Assembly: GCA_963542015.1 (NCBI GenBank)
Contig: CAUTUX010000011.1
Coordinates: forward strand, 1 to 35,856
DNA from: CAUTUX01 sp963542015
GTDB lineage: Bacteria; Bacillota; Clostridia; Christensenellales; CAG-917
Length of the DNA stretch: 35,856 bases
Direction: 5' to 3'
The notes beneath the pieces were generated by a model. The model was given only the letters and a program-made list of their open reading frames with translations, had not been told where the DNA came from and made no database searches. Shown piece after piece: positions 17,805 through 27,312 of this stretch. The number at the start of each line of letters is the position of its first letter. Position 1 is the stretch's first letter. The translations under genes were made by a program, and so were the position numbers.

Positions 17805-18719
17805 ATGTATAGATATGACGGATTATTGTATTTGTTGAAACAAAACAATATAAGAAAATCAGATCTAACAAAGTTGCTTAATATTTCATCAAGAACAATT
17901 GCTAAGATTTCCAGAGGAGAAAAACTCTCTACATCAATTATAAATAAGTTATGCCAATTCTTCGGTTGCTCAAAAGATGACTTATATACTGTCATTTCAG
18001 ATAATCCCATTCTCCAACGATTAAGAGATGAAAAAAATCATAAAATCTCTGGCGGTCTTTATCATGAAATTCAAGTACGCATGACATACAATTCTAACCA
18101 TATAGAGGGAAATAGCTTAAGTGAAGAAGAAACAAGGCGAATATTTGAAACACGCACTATTAGCAGTGAAGATAGTATTTCGGTTGATGATATAATAGAA
18201 ACCGTCAATCATTTTAGAGCCATTGATTATTGTATTGATATCGCTGAAAAACCACTAACAGAAGACATTATTAAACACATTCACTATTTAGTAAAGAGAG
18301 GAACGATAGATGAAACATTTTCTTGGTTTAATGTCGGTGAGTATAAAACTCATTCAAATGTAGTGGGAGGGATTCAGACATCAGATCCAGAAAGTGTAGA
18401 AAACGATATAAAACAGTTGCTTCTCTCATATAAAGAAAAGAAAAACATTTTATTTGAAGACATTGTAGAATTTCATTATTTATTTGAATGTATACATCCA
18501 TTCCAGGATGGTAATGGTCGGGTTGGTTGACTTATTGCCTTTAAAGAGTGCCTCAAATATAAAGTAGTTCCATTTATTATTGAAGATGAGAAGAAATTTA
18601 TTTACTACAGTGGACTAAAAGAATTTTCAAAAGATCCAGGATACTTAATTGATACTTGCTATGATGGTCAAGTTACTATTAAACAGTTACTTAAATACTT
18701 CAATATTGAACCTTGTTAA
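17805..18719 (+). pseudogene. Fic-domain AMPylase-type protein with N-terminal HTH, broken by an in-frame TGA
   Basis: Start ATG 17805 has GGAG six bases upstream. Residues 1-70 are an HTH domain (DLTKLLNISSRTIAKISRGE), then a class II Fic inhibitory motif SNHIEGN, then the Fic motif HPFQDGNGRVG. The next codon, 18528-18530, is TGA where the family motif needs arginine (HPFxDGNGRxGR). The same frame continues without further stops to TAA 18717-18719 and encodes plausible Fic C-terminal sequence (LIAFKECLKYKVVPFIIE). A single C-to-T change from CGA explains the stop. The truncated product would end exactly in the active site and should be inactive. It lies divergent from hipBA. Confidence 0.88.
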
Positions 18720-18930
18720 TATTGCTAAACAGTGATGTTTTGGAATTGTCCAATGAGCCCTTTAGTGACATGTTTATATTGTTTTTGGTGCACTATAATT
18801 ATATCCTTTAAAAATCAAAAATTCTAATATTGAAAGATCATTTTGGACTTTAATGTATTTTGGATTTTTTCCAAAAGATATCCACATTGGTAAAGGTTGT
18901 TCTAGTACGGTAAAATGCTGATTTTATGGG

Positions 18931-18974
18931 TTATCAACAAAGTTATCCACAAATTATCCACCGTTTGTGGATAA
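18931..18974. promoter_or_regulatory. Cluster of phased DnaA boxes
   Basis: Three same-strand sites, TTATCAACA (18931-18939), TTATCCACA (18943-18951, perfect) and TTATCCACC (18954-18962), are spaced 12 and 11 bases apart. They are followed by a perfect inverted box TGTGGATAA (18966-18974). The helical phasing suggests cooperative DnaA binding. dnaA, dnaN and other origin genes are not in the window and gene direction does not switch here, so a DnaA-titration or regulatory site is as likely as an origin. Confidence 0.7.
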
Positions 18975-19194
18975 ATAGGTGTATAACTTATATCAAATGC
19001 ATAAATGAATTTTTCAATTTTTAAAGTGAAAATTAGCTGAAAATAGTTTGACAAAATAAAAGTATAACAATTCTTGGGATATGGATACATGTCAAAAAAA
19101 GCCGTAAATAGCGACACAAATATATAGTTTTCGGTGCATATATTTTAATAATAAAAACATGTAAAATTTTGAGTAATTTGATGCGTGTTCGTTA

Positions 19195-19223
19195 TTGCAA
19201 AAGAGGTGTTTGCCCTTTATAAT
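19195..19223 (+). promoter_or_regulatory. Promoter for gltX
   Basis: TTGCAA (19195-19200), a 17-base spacer and a consensus TATAAT (19218-19223), about 50 bases upstream of the gltX start. Confidence 0.75.
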
Positions 19224-19271
19224 TTATATATACTTTTTAGTTAATTTATATATAGGAGAAACCAATACACG

Positions 19272-20717
19272 ATGAGTGATAAACAAGTTAGAACCAGGTT
19301 TGCACCAAGCCCAACAGGATTTATACATGTAGGGAATTTGCGTACAGGGTTATATTCATATTTGTATGCGAAGAAAAATAAGGGCACTTTTGTTTTGAGA
19401 ATAGAAGACACAGATCAAGAACGGAAAGTTGATGGGGCTGTAGATATGATATATAGGACATTGAAAACTGCTGGACTTGATTGGGATGAAGGTCCTGATA
19501 AAGGTGGAGAATATGGCCCATACATTCAAACAGAAAGAATGAATTTATATTCCGAGCTTGCTCATGAACTTGTTGAAATTGGTGGTGCCTATTACTGTTT
19601 CTGTTCTAAGGAAAGACTAGAACAAGTTAAAAATGAAAATGGTGATTTTAATTATGACAGGCACTGCAGACATCTATCAAAGGAAGAAATTGAGAAAAAC
19701 CTAAAAGCTGGAATTCCATATGTCATAAGACAAAAAGTTCCTGAAGGTATTGAGTGTAAATATACAGATATGGTGTTTGGAGAGATAACTGTAAACAGTG
19801 ATGAAATAGAAGATGCTGTCCTGCTCAAATCAGATGGACTCCCAACATACAACTTTGCAAATGTTGTAGATGACCACATGATGGGTATAACTCATGTAAT
19901 AAGAGGTGTTGAATATTTAAGTTCAACTCCAAAATACAACCTCATATATGATTCATTTGGCTGGGAAAGACCACAATATATGCATTTGCAACCAATCATG
20001 AAAGACGCCACGCATAAATTGAGTAAAAGGTTCGGGGATGCAAATTTTGAAGATTTTGTTGCCAAAGGTTATCTACCTCAAGCAATTTTAAACTACATAG
20101 CCCTATTGGGATGGACGCCTAAATCAAATAAAGAAAAGTTTTCACTTGCTGAGCTTATACAAGAATTTGATGTATCTGGTATTTCACATAGTCATTCAAT
20201 ATTTGATGAACAGAAAATGAAATGGCTCAACAGTGAATATTTAAAAAAGATGTCAGATGATGATTTCTACACATTATCAAAATCATATATAGATGCATGT
20301 GGAATACCGACATGTTGTGATACAAAATATCTTGCATCATTGTTGAAAACAAGAATAAGCATCCTTTCTGAAATCCCAGAGAAGATAGAGTTTTTGAAAA
20401 AATTCAAAGTACCAGAAGCGTGTGAGTATGAACACAAGAAATTGAAAATTGATGCTGAAGTTGTAAAGCTTGCAATGAAATGTAGTCTTGAAATAGTAAA
20501 GAAATGTACATCAACGGATGAATTAAAGATAAAGGAGATATTCACTGAAGTAGCCGAAAAGAACAATATTAAGTCGGGACAGATAATGTTTGTCATGAGA
20601 TTGGCATTGACTGGTTGCCCAGTAACTCCAGGTGGAGCAGTCGAAATGTTGAAAGTATTGGGATTAGTAGAAAGTGAAAAAAGAATTAAGTTGGCATATG
20701 AAAAAATTAATAAATAG
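19272..20717 (+). CDS. gltX: Glutamate-tRNA ligase
   Basis: Class I synthetase charging tRNA-Glu. 481 aa. HIGH-type motif HVGN (19-22), KMSKS-type motif KLSKR (249-253), and a zinc-site pattern C109-x-C111 ... C132 in the acceptor-binding domain. GGAG lies 13 bases before ATG 19272, a slightly long spacing. In other bacteria GltX is the target of HipA, and a hipBA pair lies only about 2 kb upstream; this closeness may be chance. The gene end overlaps the start of the subtilase by about 20 bases. Confidence 0.96.
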   Translation: MSDKQVRTRFAPSPTGFIHVGNLRTGLYSYLYAKKNKGTFVLRIEDTDQERKVDGAVDMIYRTLKTAGLDWDEGPDKGGEYGPYIQTERMNLYSELAHELVEIGGAYYCFCSKERLEQVKNENGDFNYDRHCRHLSKEEIEKNLKAGIPYVIRQKVPEGIECKYTDMVFGEITVNSDEIEDAVLLKSDGLPTYNFANVVDDHMMGITHVIRGVEYLSSTPKYNLIYDSFGWERPQYMHLQPIMKDATHKLSKRFGDANFEDFVAKGYLPQAILNYIALLGWTPKSNKEKFSLAELIQEFDVSGISHSHSIFDEQKMKWLNSEYLKKMSDDDFYTLSKSYIDACGIPTCCDTKYLASLLKTRISILSEIPEKIEFLKKFKVPEACEYEHKKLKIDAEVVKLAMKCSLEIVKKCTSTDELKIKEIFTEVAEKNNIKSGQIMFVMRLALTGCPVTPGGAVEMLKVLGLVESEKRIKLAYEKINK

Positions 20718-22785
20718 ATTCGTTATATTAATACTTTGCTTTTTAGTTATAGCAACACTTGTATCAACAGCCTCACAAAGAATTTTTGCAGAAGAATATA
20801 AAAGCAAGGATTTTAATGAAAGTAAATATTGGTATATGAAAGAAAATCATCTAAACATTGATGGTTTAAGAAAAGAAATTGAAAAACTTAAAGAACATAT
20901 TGAGAAAAATAAAGAAAAATTAATAAAGGATCCAATTAAGATAGCTGTAATAGATACTGGATATACGGAATCAGCAAATGCTGGGCACCCGATGTGGGAT
21001 GTAGTGTATAGAGTAAATGGACAAATAGTAGGTGCAAATACAATTAAAGAAAAGGCTGAATCTGATATCACTGATGATGTTGGACATGGCACTCAGGTTG
21101 TAAACTTGATTGGACTCCTCTTAGATCGACTTGGTCTAAAAGACTATATAAAAATAATGCCTATAAAAGCTGGAAGCAAAGACAAAGAAAACCCAAATAA
21201 AGGTAGCTTTGACTCGGCATCTATAGTTAGAGCAATTAGGTGGGCAGCGGAACATGGTGCAAACATCATCAATATGTCTTTTGGAACAACAGATAAAGAG
21301 TGGGCAGAAAAATCAGAAATTAGAAATGAAATAAGCAAACATATAAGAAAAGTTCTTTTCTTTGCATCAGCAGGTAATGAAGGTGAAAATACCAAATTCT
21401 ATCCAGCAAATATGCTAAATGATATAGTTTCGGTTATGTCATACAAAGAGGTTGATGGGAAAATTTACATGTATCAAAGCAACTATGGCGATCATTTTTC
21501 ATTTGCAGCACCTGGGAAAGATATATTAACAATTGATGCAACTAATCAACTTGGAACTATTAATGCTACAAGTGCAGCCACACCACTGGGAGCATATGTA
21601 GCGAGTTTAATAATGTTTAAGATTAAAGTGTTGAGGTTGGTAGATGGCAAAAACGAAGATACTGTGCCAAGTCCAGACACAACCAAAAGAATTCTAATGA
21701 GTGGTATGGATGAATTCGAAACGGAAATAAACTCAAAAAAATATAAAATTAAAAAAATCAATCCACTTAAAGCGATGCAAAACACAACCATAGAAAATGA
21801 CTTAAAACCAGATGGCATGCAAGTTGAAATATATAAGACTGAGGGAGTATCAATAGAAAGAACCAAACTAGGAAATAAAGCACTTGTTTCTAAGGATAAA
21901 AAAGAGAACCTTAGATATGGTTTGGTAAGAGGTGTAATGTTCAGAGCAAATGTTTTCCCATCTCAAAAGGCAGATGTAAGGAAACATGTACAGTGGTATG
22001 TATTGAAAGAAAATGGAGAGTGGCAAAAACAGATAACATTTGGAGAATTCTTTTATTTTGAGCCATCCTTAGAAAATAAAAAGATAAAAGCAGTATTTAA
22101 GTATAAAAATAAGAATGGTGAAGAATTCTTATACGAAGACATAATAGAAACAGAGATAAAGAATGTTGAAGCAGATTATGAGAACATGAATTATGTCTAT
22201 AGAAAGAATGCCAATAAGCTCTCATATGTCAATGAGGGATTATACTACAAAAAGCACATAATAACATTTGTTGTAAAGGGCTTATACGGTACAGATAGAG
22301 AAGAATATACTTGGTGGGTTAATGGGGAAAAACAGACTGTAAAGCACCCAGGCAGATTAGTTATGGTACCTAAAAAAGCTAGTGTATATAAGATAGAACT
22401 TAAATATAAGAATAAAAACAATAACTATCCAGCTAAGACAATAGCATCATTTAACATTAAGGTTCTCAATACAGTTATGCCATTGTGGGGTATATTCCTT
22501 TGTATTGGGGGTGTTATCTTTATCGGTATTGTTGGCGGCTTATTGATTGTAAGTATTGTAAGAATGTACAGAATTCACAAAGCATCAGAGAAGATAATTA
22601 AGGATATGTATCGTTCAATAAGAAATATTGAGGCATCTAGATGTCATACAACAGAGCAGTGCAAAGAAGTAACAGAAGATATCAAAGATATTAGCGAAAA
22701 AGAGGAAAATAAAGAAATAGAATCAGACACTCCAGAAAAGAGTGACCAAACTGAAGAAAAAAAAGATGAGGATACAACAATCTAA
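20698..22785 (+). CDS. Membrane-anchored subtilisin-like serine protease (S8)
   Basis: 695 aa from ATG 20698, chosen because it starts a clean signal peptide (hydrophobic 8-25); a GTG at 20674 would add eight residues in front. Catalytic triad: D86 in IAVIDTGY, H130 in GHGT, S292 in TSAATP, with oxyanion N227 in ASAGNEG. No classical I9 propeptide is seen, only a short lysine-rich helix (52-75). A 220-residue extracellular region follows, then one membrane helix (596-622) and a charged, glutamate-rich cytoplasmic tail of about 70 residues. The layout resembles mycosins, but no type VII secretion genes are nearby. The end overlaps ispE by 20 bases. Substrate unknown. Confidence 0.88.
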   Translation: MKKLINRFVILILCFLVIATLVSTASQRIFAEEYKSKDFNESKYWYMKENHLNIDGLRKEIEKLKEHIEKNKEKLIKDPIKIAVIDTGYTESANAGHPMWDVVYRVNGQIVGANTIKEKAESDITDDVGHGTQVVNLIGLLLDRLGLKDYIKIMPIKAGSKDKENPNKGSFDSASIVRAIRWAAEHGANIINMSFGTTDKEWAEKSEIRNEISKHIRKVLFFASAGNEGENTKFYPANMLNDIVSVMSYKEVDGKIYMYQSNYGDHFSFAAPGKDILTIDATNQLGTINATSAATPLGAYVASLIMFKIKVLRLVDGKNEDTVPSPDTTKRILMSGMDEFETEINSKKYKIKKINPLKAMQNTTIENDLKPDGMQVEIYKTEGVSIERTKLGNKALVSKDKKENLRYGLVRGVMFRANVFPSQKADVRKHVQWYVLKENGEWQKQITFGEFFYFEPSLENKKIKAVFKYKNKNGEEFLYEDIIETEIKNVEADYENMNYVYRKNANKLSYVNEGLYYKKHIITFVVKGLYGTDREEYTWWVNGEKQTVKHPGRLVMVPKKASVYKIELKYKNKNNNYPAKTIASFNIKVLNTVMPLWGIFLCIGGVIFIGIVGGLLIVSIVRMYRIHKASEKIIKDMYRSIRNIEASRCHTTEQCKEVTEDIKDISEKEENKEIESDTPEKSDQTEEKKDEDTTI

Positions 22786-23578
22786 ATATATAGTTAAAAT
22801 TGCAGCTAAAATAAATTTATATTTACATATAAAGAATAAATGCGAGAATAAAAAACATACACTTGAGACATTATGTCAAAGTATTGATATCTATGATACG
22901 GTTACATTTATACCTAGTGATAATACAGTATTTGTAATTATGTGTGATGATCCTGACTTTGATAGTTCTCTTTTTGTGAAACAGTGTATGAAACAATTTG
23001 ATGACTTCAATGAGTATCAAGGTACAGACCTTAGTGGGTATTTTTACATTGAAAAGAAAATACCTTTTGGATATGGGTTGGGGAGTTCCTCAACATTTCT
23101 TGCAGCCCTCAGCCGTATTTATATTGAAAATTTTTTAGATAGTGCGAAATTAAGTGATGACAAATACATGGATGAATACAATAAGAAATTGGCTCAGTTA
23201 TCAAGCGATGCAGTACTAATGCAACATACTGGAACATTTCTCCTAACAGGATATGGTGAAAAGGTCAAACGAGTACCAGGTCAAGAAAGTCAATATGGAC
23301 TCATATTTCCAAAGCATAGAGAAGTAACGGGCAATATTTATCAGCAATATGACGAACATATACATAAAAGAATTTTTGATAATGATTTTCTTGAGATTTT
23401 GCTAGAACAAAATTCTGAAATTAAAGAAATTATGGCAATTGCAGATGCAAATAATGTTAAAGTATATATGACAGGTAGTGGTAGTTGCATGTTTATAAAA
23501 GACAATGTAGAAAAAAATATAAAGTTATTTGATATGTTTGAAACAAAAATAGTAAAGGCTGTTGAATCGGAGGAATAA
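22766..23578 (+). CDS. ispE: 4-diphosphocytidyl-2-C-methyl-D-erythritol kinase
   Basis: GHMP kinase of the MEP isoprenoid pathway. 270 aa from ATG 22766; a GTG at 22742 is possible but homology starts at KIAAKINLYLHI. The ATP loop is IPFGYGLGSSS (99-109), a little divergent from the usual P-GAGLGGGSS. SSDAVLM carries the expected aspartate, and the C-terminal motif is MTGSGSCMF. It overlaps the protease gene and ends immediately before the flavodiiron gene. Other MEP-pathway genes are not in the window. Confidence 0.88.
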   Translation: MRIQQSKYIVKIAAKINLYLHIKNKCENKKHTLETLCQSIDIYDTVTFIPSDNTVFVIMCDDPDFDSSLFVKQCMKQFDDFNEYQGTDLSGYFYIEKKIPFGYGLGSSSTFLAALSRIYIENFLDSAKLSDDKYMDEYNKKLAQLSSDAVLMQHTGTFLLTGYGEKVKRVPGQESQYGLIFPKHREVTGNIYQQYDEHIHKRIFDNDFLEILLEQNSEIKEIMAIADANNVKVYMTGSGSCMFIKDNVEKNIKLFDMFETKIVKAVESEE

Positions 23579-24778
23579 GTGAAAAGTATAGAAGTTGCAG
23601 AAAATATATTTTATACGGGTTGCAGTGAAGATGAAGTTGTATTTGAAAATATGTATGAGCTTGACGATGGAATGATGTACAACACATATCTCATCCTTGA
23701 TGAAAAAACAGCAGTACTTGATGGGGTGGAAGTAAATAAAGCAGATGAATACATTGAGAAAGTAAAAAAGATCCTTAATGGAAGAGCTCTTGACTACATC
23801 GTTATTCATCACATGGAACCAGATCATACAGCAAGTATTAAAAAGTTACTTGAGCTGTACCCAAACATAACAGTCGTTATGAATTCGAAGACTCAGAAAA
23901 TGTTTAGCAACTTTGCACAGTCCAGAGATTATAAAGGAAAGATTAAACTTGTAAATGAAGGGGATGAAATTAATCTTGGTAAGCATAAATTAAAATTCAT
24001 TTTTGCACCAATGGTTCACTGGCCCGAAGTTATGATGTCATACGAAAGTTATACTGGTACACTCTTTACAGCCGACGCCTTTGGAGCGTTTGGTTCACAG
24101 ACAGAACATACTGGAAGTGTTGAAATAGTTGATGACAGTAATGTTGATTTTAAAGAATACAGTTTTGAAATGCGGGAATACTATTCCAATATAGTGGGAA
24201 AATATGGAGTACAAGTATTAAATACATTAAAGAAACTAGAAGTTCTAGATATTAAAACAATTTGTTCGTTACATGGCATTGTGCTTAAAAAGAACATTGA
24301 ACAGGCAATTGACTTGTATAAAAAATGGGCTGGATACATCCCAGAGGATGATGGCATTTTAATAGTATACGGAACTATGTATGGAAATACTGAGGCAGCA
24401 GTAAGAGAACTTGAAAAGCTCATACCTAAAAGTATCGAATATAAAGCGTATAATCTCGCTGAAGAATTTATGTATACAATTGTGGCAGATACATTTAAGT
24501 ATAAAAATATAATATTGGCAGCCCCAACATATAATGGAACGATATTTCCTCAGATGAAAGAATATCTAGATCGGCTCATAGAATTCAATATGCAGAACAG
24601 AAATTTTGCAGTAATTGAAAATGGAACATGGGCACCAGTTTCAGGTCGCCTTATGAAAGAAAAAATTGCAACATTAAAAAACTGTACTGTTAATGAAAAA
24701 GTAATAACGATATATTCAAGTCATACAAAATCAAATGTTGATGAAATTAAGGAGATACTTAATAACTATATAGCTTAG
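23579..24778 (+). CDS. fprA: Flavodiiron protein (FprA type, O2/NO reductase)
   Basis: 399 aa starting at GTG 23579, right after the ispE stop, with GGAGG five bases upstream. An N-terminal metallo-beta-lactamase-like domain carries the diiron ligands: H78-x-E80-x-D82-H83, H147, D166 and H231. The C-terminal flavodoxin domain begins near residue 258 (ILIVYGTMYGNTEAAV). No fused rubredoxin is present, so an external rubredoxin or similar donor is expected. Flavodiiron proteins detoxify oxygen or nitric oxide in anaerobes. The stop codon overlaps the glnN stop on the opposite strand. Confidence 0.95.
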   Translation: MKSIEVAENIFYTGCSEDEVVFENMYELDDGMMYNTYLILDEKTAVLDGVEVNKADEYIEKVKKILNGRALDYIVIHHMEPDHTASIKKLLELYPNITVVMNSKTQKMFSNFAQSRDYKGKIKLVNEGDEINLGKHKLKFIFAPMVHWPEVMMSYESYTGTLFTADAFGAFGSQTEHTGSVEIVDDSNVDFKEYSFEMREYYSNIVGKYGVQVLNTLKKLEVLDIKTICSLHGIVLKKNIEQAIDLYKKWAGYIPEDDGILIVYGTMYGNTEAAVRELEKLIPKSIEYKAYNLAEEFMYTIVADTFKYKNIILAAPTYNGTIFPQMKEYLDRLIEFNMQNRNFAVIENGTWAPVSGRLMKEKIATLKNCTVNEKVITIYSSHTKSNVDEIKEILNNYIA

Positions 24779-26859
24779 TTCTTAATAGAGAATAGTAGAT
24801 CTCCGTATGTAGGGAATGGCCAGTAACTTTTGGCAGTGATGTGTTCCATATCGTCACATATTTCACGCAAGTTTGTCATTTCTTTTAAAATATCATTCTT
24901 ATAGAACTTTATCAGTCCATCATTTAGATTTAAATCAATTCCCTTTTCAAGTGACTTGCGAAGTTTCTTTATGATAGCAGTTCCCTTAACAGATAACTTT
25001 TGTAGGCTAGTAATTGTATCAGTAATATAACGGCAATCAAGAAAGTTTTCATCTAAAGCATGTTTAGTGGAGTTCAGTTCTACAATATACCTTGAAACGG
25101 CAGGAATTATATGTTTTGATGCCATATATGTCATAGTTGCTGCCTCAATATTTATTTTGTTAACATAATTGCTTATTAATACTTGTAGTCTTCCAGTTAA
25201 TTCCGTTCTATTTAATACTGCTGTTCTTTCAAACAGAGCAATATTTTTTTCATCCATCAAATGTGATAGAGCATCAAGAGTTGTAGGTAGATTCAATAAT
25301 TTTCTTTTTTTAGCTTCAGATATCCATTCAGCACTGTATGAATTGCCGTTAAATATAATGCGTGAATGTTCATTCATTATGTCACGAATTATTGCAGTTA
25401 TTTCCTTATTGATATCAGTTACATTCTCAAGTCGTGCGGATACAATATCAAACTCATCAGCTAATATTGTATTTATAACTGTATTCAAATCAGCAATAGA
25501 TGCAGATGAACCCAACATACGGAACTCAAACTTATTTCCCGTAAAGGCGATAGGAGCAGTTCTATTTCTATCACAAGAATCCATAGCAAATTCGGGGAGA
25601 GCGTGAACTCCAATCTCCACATTACATCCAGCCCGTTTTGAATATGTTCTGCCATCCCTAATAGCCTCAAGAATACCAGTAAGCTCATCTCCTAAATAAA
25701 GGGATATTACACCTGGAGGTGCTTCCATCTGACCGAGTCTGCAGTCATTGCCAGCAGATGCTGTTGAAATTCTTAATAAATCTTGATATTTATCAATAGC
25801 ACTTATCATGCAAGACAAGAACAAAAGAAAATGAGCATTATCGTCTGGATTTTTTCCTGGATCAAATAAGTTTTCTTTGTTATCAGTTGATAAAGACCAG
25901 TTGTTATGTTTCCCGCTGCCATTAATTCCTTTAAAAGGTTTTTCGTGCAATATACAGGCAATGCCATGTCTTGCAGCTACATTTTTCATAATTTCCATTG
26001 TTATCTGATTTTGATCTGTAGCGACATTCGCAGTGGTGTATATAGGAGCAAATTCATGCTGTGCAGGTGCTGATTCATTATGTTTAGTTTTTGCAAAAAT
26101 GCCAACTTTCCATAATTCCTCATCAAGTTCTTTCATGAATTTTGCAACAGTTGGTTTTATAGCTCCAAAATAATGATCATTAAGTTCCTGACCTTTAGGA
26201 GGCATTTCTCCAAATAATGTTCTGCCAGTATAAATTAAGTCTTTTCTTGCATTAAATAATTTTTCATCTATTAAAAAATATTCCTGTTCGGCACCAACAT
26301 TTACATCAACTTTAGAAACTTTTTTCCCCAATAAATTCAATAGCCGTACACTTGAATGATGTATTTTTTCCATTGAACGGAGTAGCGGAGTTTTCTTATC
26401 AAGAGCTTCGCCGTTGTAACTGCAGAATGCAGTTGGGATGCATAAAATACCATCCTTTATAAATGCATATGATGTTGGATCCCAAGCAGTGTAACCACGT
26501 GCCTCAAAAGTTGAGCGAATACCACCAGAAGGGAAAGAACTTGCATCACTTTCACCTTGGATAAGTTCTGTACCCGAAAACTCCATTATTATACCGCCAG
26601 TTGGAGTAGGGGTAATAAAAGAATTGTGCTTTTCTGCAGTGATACCAGTCATTGGCTGAAACCAATGAGTAAAGTGAGTAGCCCCATGCTCAATTGCCCA
26701 ATCTTTCATTTCATTGGCAATCGTATTAGCTATATCAAGTGTTAAAGGTTTATATTCTTCACGGCATCTTTTCAGCTGTATATAAGTATCCTTAGGAAGT
26801 CTTTTTATCATGACTTCATCATTGAATACCATTGAACCGAAAAGGTTCTCAACGATCAT
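24775..26859 (-). CDS. glnN: Glutamine synthetase type III
   Basis: 694 aa, the length of GSIII enzymes (about 700), which form glutamine from glutamate, ammonia and ATP. Characteristic stretches: HNESAPAQHEFAPIY, NGSGKHNNWSLS and SAGNDCRLGQMEAPP. GGAG lies six bases before the ATG at 26859. The gene sits 13 bases behind trxA in the same direction. At its 3' end its TAA shares bases with the TAG of the convergent flavodiiron gene, so no terminator fits between them. Confidence 0.96.
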   Translation of the reverse strand: MIVENLFGSMVFNDEVMIKRLPKDTYIQLKRCREEYKPLTLDIANTIANEMKDWAIEHGATHFTHWFQPMTGITAEKHNSFITPTPTGGIIMEFSGTELIQGESDASSFPSGGIRSTFEARGYTAWDPTSYAFIKDGILCIPTAFCSYNGEALDKKTPLLRSMEKIHHSSVRLLNLLGKKVSKVDVNVGAEQEYFLIDEKLFNARKDLIYTGRTLFGEMPPKGQELNDHYFGAIKPTVAKFMKELDEELWKVGIFAKTKHNESAPAQHEFAPIYTTANVATDQNQITMEIMKNVAARHGIACILHEKPFKGINGSGKHNNWSLSTDNKENLFDPGKNPDDNAHFLLFLSCMISAIDKYQDLLRISTASAGNDCRLGQMEAPPGVISLYLGDELTGILEAIRDGRTYSKRAGCNVEIGVHALPEFAMDSCDRNRTAPIAFTGNKFEFRMLGSSASIADLNTVINTILADEFDIVSARLENVTDINKEITAIIRDIMNEHSRIIFNGNSYSAEWISEAKKRKLLNLPTTLDALSHLMDEKNIALFERTAVLNRTELTGRLQVLISNYVNKINIEAATMTYMASKHIIPAVSRYIVELNSTKHALDENFLDCRYITDTITSLQKLSVKGTAIIKKLRKSLEKGIDLNLNDGLIKFYKNDILKEMTNLREICDDMEHITAKSYWPFPTYGDLLFSIKN

Positions 26860-26872
26860 AATTTCTCCGATA

Positions 26873-27181
26873 TTAGTTAAACATTTTCTTTAACTCATCT
26901 TTTGGAGTTACTCCAAGACGAGTTCTATATATTTCACCATTTTTAAATGCGATTAATGTAGGGATTGACATAATGCTATATTCTCCTGCTAATTCAGGTT
27001 GTTCATCCACATTTACTTTTCCAACTCTTATATCAGGATTTGATTTTGCAAAATCCTCAATGATAGGCAACATCATCTGGCATGGACCACACCATGTTGC
27101 CCAGAAATCAACAAGAATAGGGCTTTTTGAGTCAAGCACTTCTTTCTTAAAATTATCTTTTGTCAATATTGTAACAGCCAT
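26873..27181 (-). CDS. trxA: Thioredoxin
   Basis: 102 aa starting at ATG 27181, five bases after GGAGG; an ATG at 27193 includes the ribosome site itself and is rejected. The active site WCGPC sits in FWATWCGPCQMM and the cis-proline motif is SIPTLIAF. It is a cytoplasmic disulfide reductase. It is the first gene of a two-gene unit with glnN, behind a good promoter. Confidence 0.95.
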   Translation of the reverse strand: MAVTILTKDNFKKEVLDSKSPILVDFWATWCGPCQMMLPIIEDFAKSNPDIRVGKVNVDEQPELAGEYSIMSIPTLIAFKNGEIYRTRLGVTPKDELKKMFN

Positions 27182-27204
27182 AATGACCTCCAAAAATTAG
27201 TTTA

Positions 27205-27234
27205 ATTATACAACAGTTTTTAATATTCAGGCAA
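27205..27234 (-). promoter_or_regulatory. Promoter for trxA-glnN
   Basis: Minus strand TTGCCT (27229-27234), an 18-base spacer and a consensus TATAAT (27205-27210), giving a short leader of roughly 17 bases before the trxA ATG. Confidence 0.55.
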
Positions 27235-27312
27235 TGAGCAACGCCACAGCAAATTTTTGTGAAGTAACGGTATGGAAACATTATTATAACCAATTAGGTG
27301 ATAAAATTAGTT

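Larger units (their letters stand above)
18720..19271. other. Long AT-rich intergenic region before gltX
   Basis: No gene is seen. It holds a cluster of DnaA-box-like sites (18931-18974), a further near-match ATATCCACA (18878-18886), and a strong promoter for gltX at its right end. Confidence 0.6.

Noticed and set aside
18528..18530. TGA in fic as recoded tryptophan or selenocysteine
   Set aside because: TGA ends many genes in the window and the motif demands arginine; a CGA to TGA mutation is simpler.
18720..19271. Calling the DnaA-box region the chromosomal origin
   Set aside because: No dnaA, dnaN, recF or rpmH nearby, no change of gene direction, and no clear DnaA-trio or unwinding element; kept as a DnaA-box cluster only.
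20674..20697. GTG start for the subtilase
   Set aside because: It would put charged and polar residues in front of a signal peptide that starts properly at ATG 20698.
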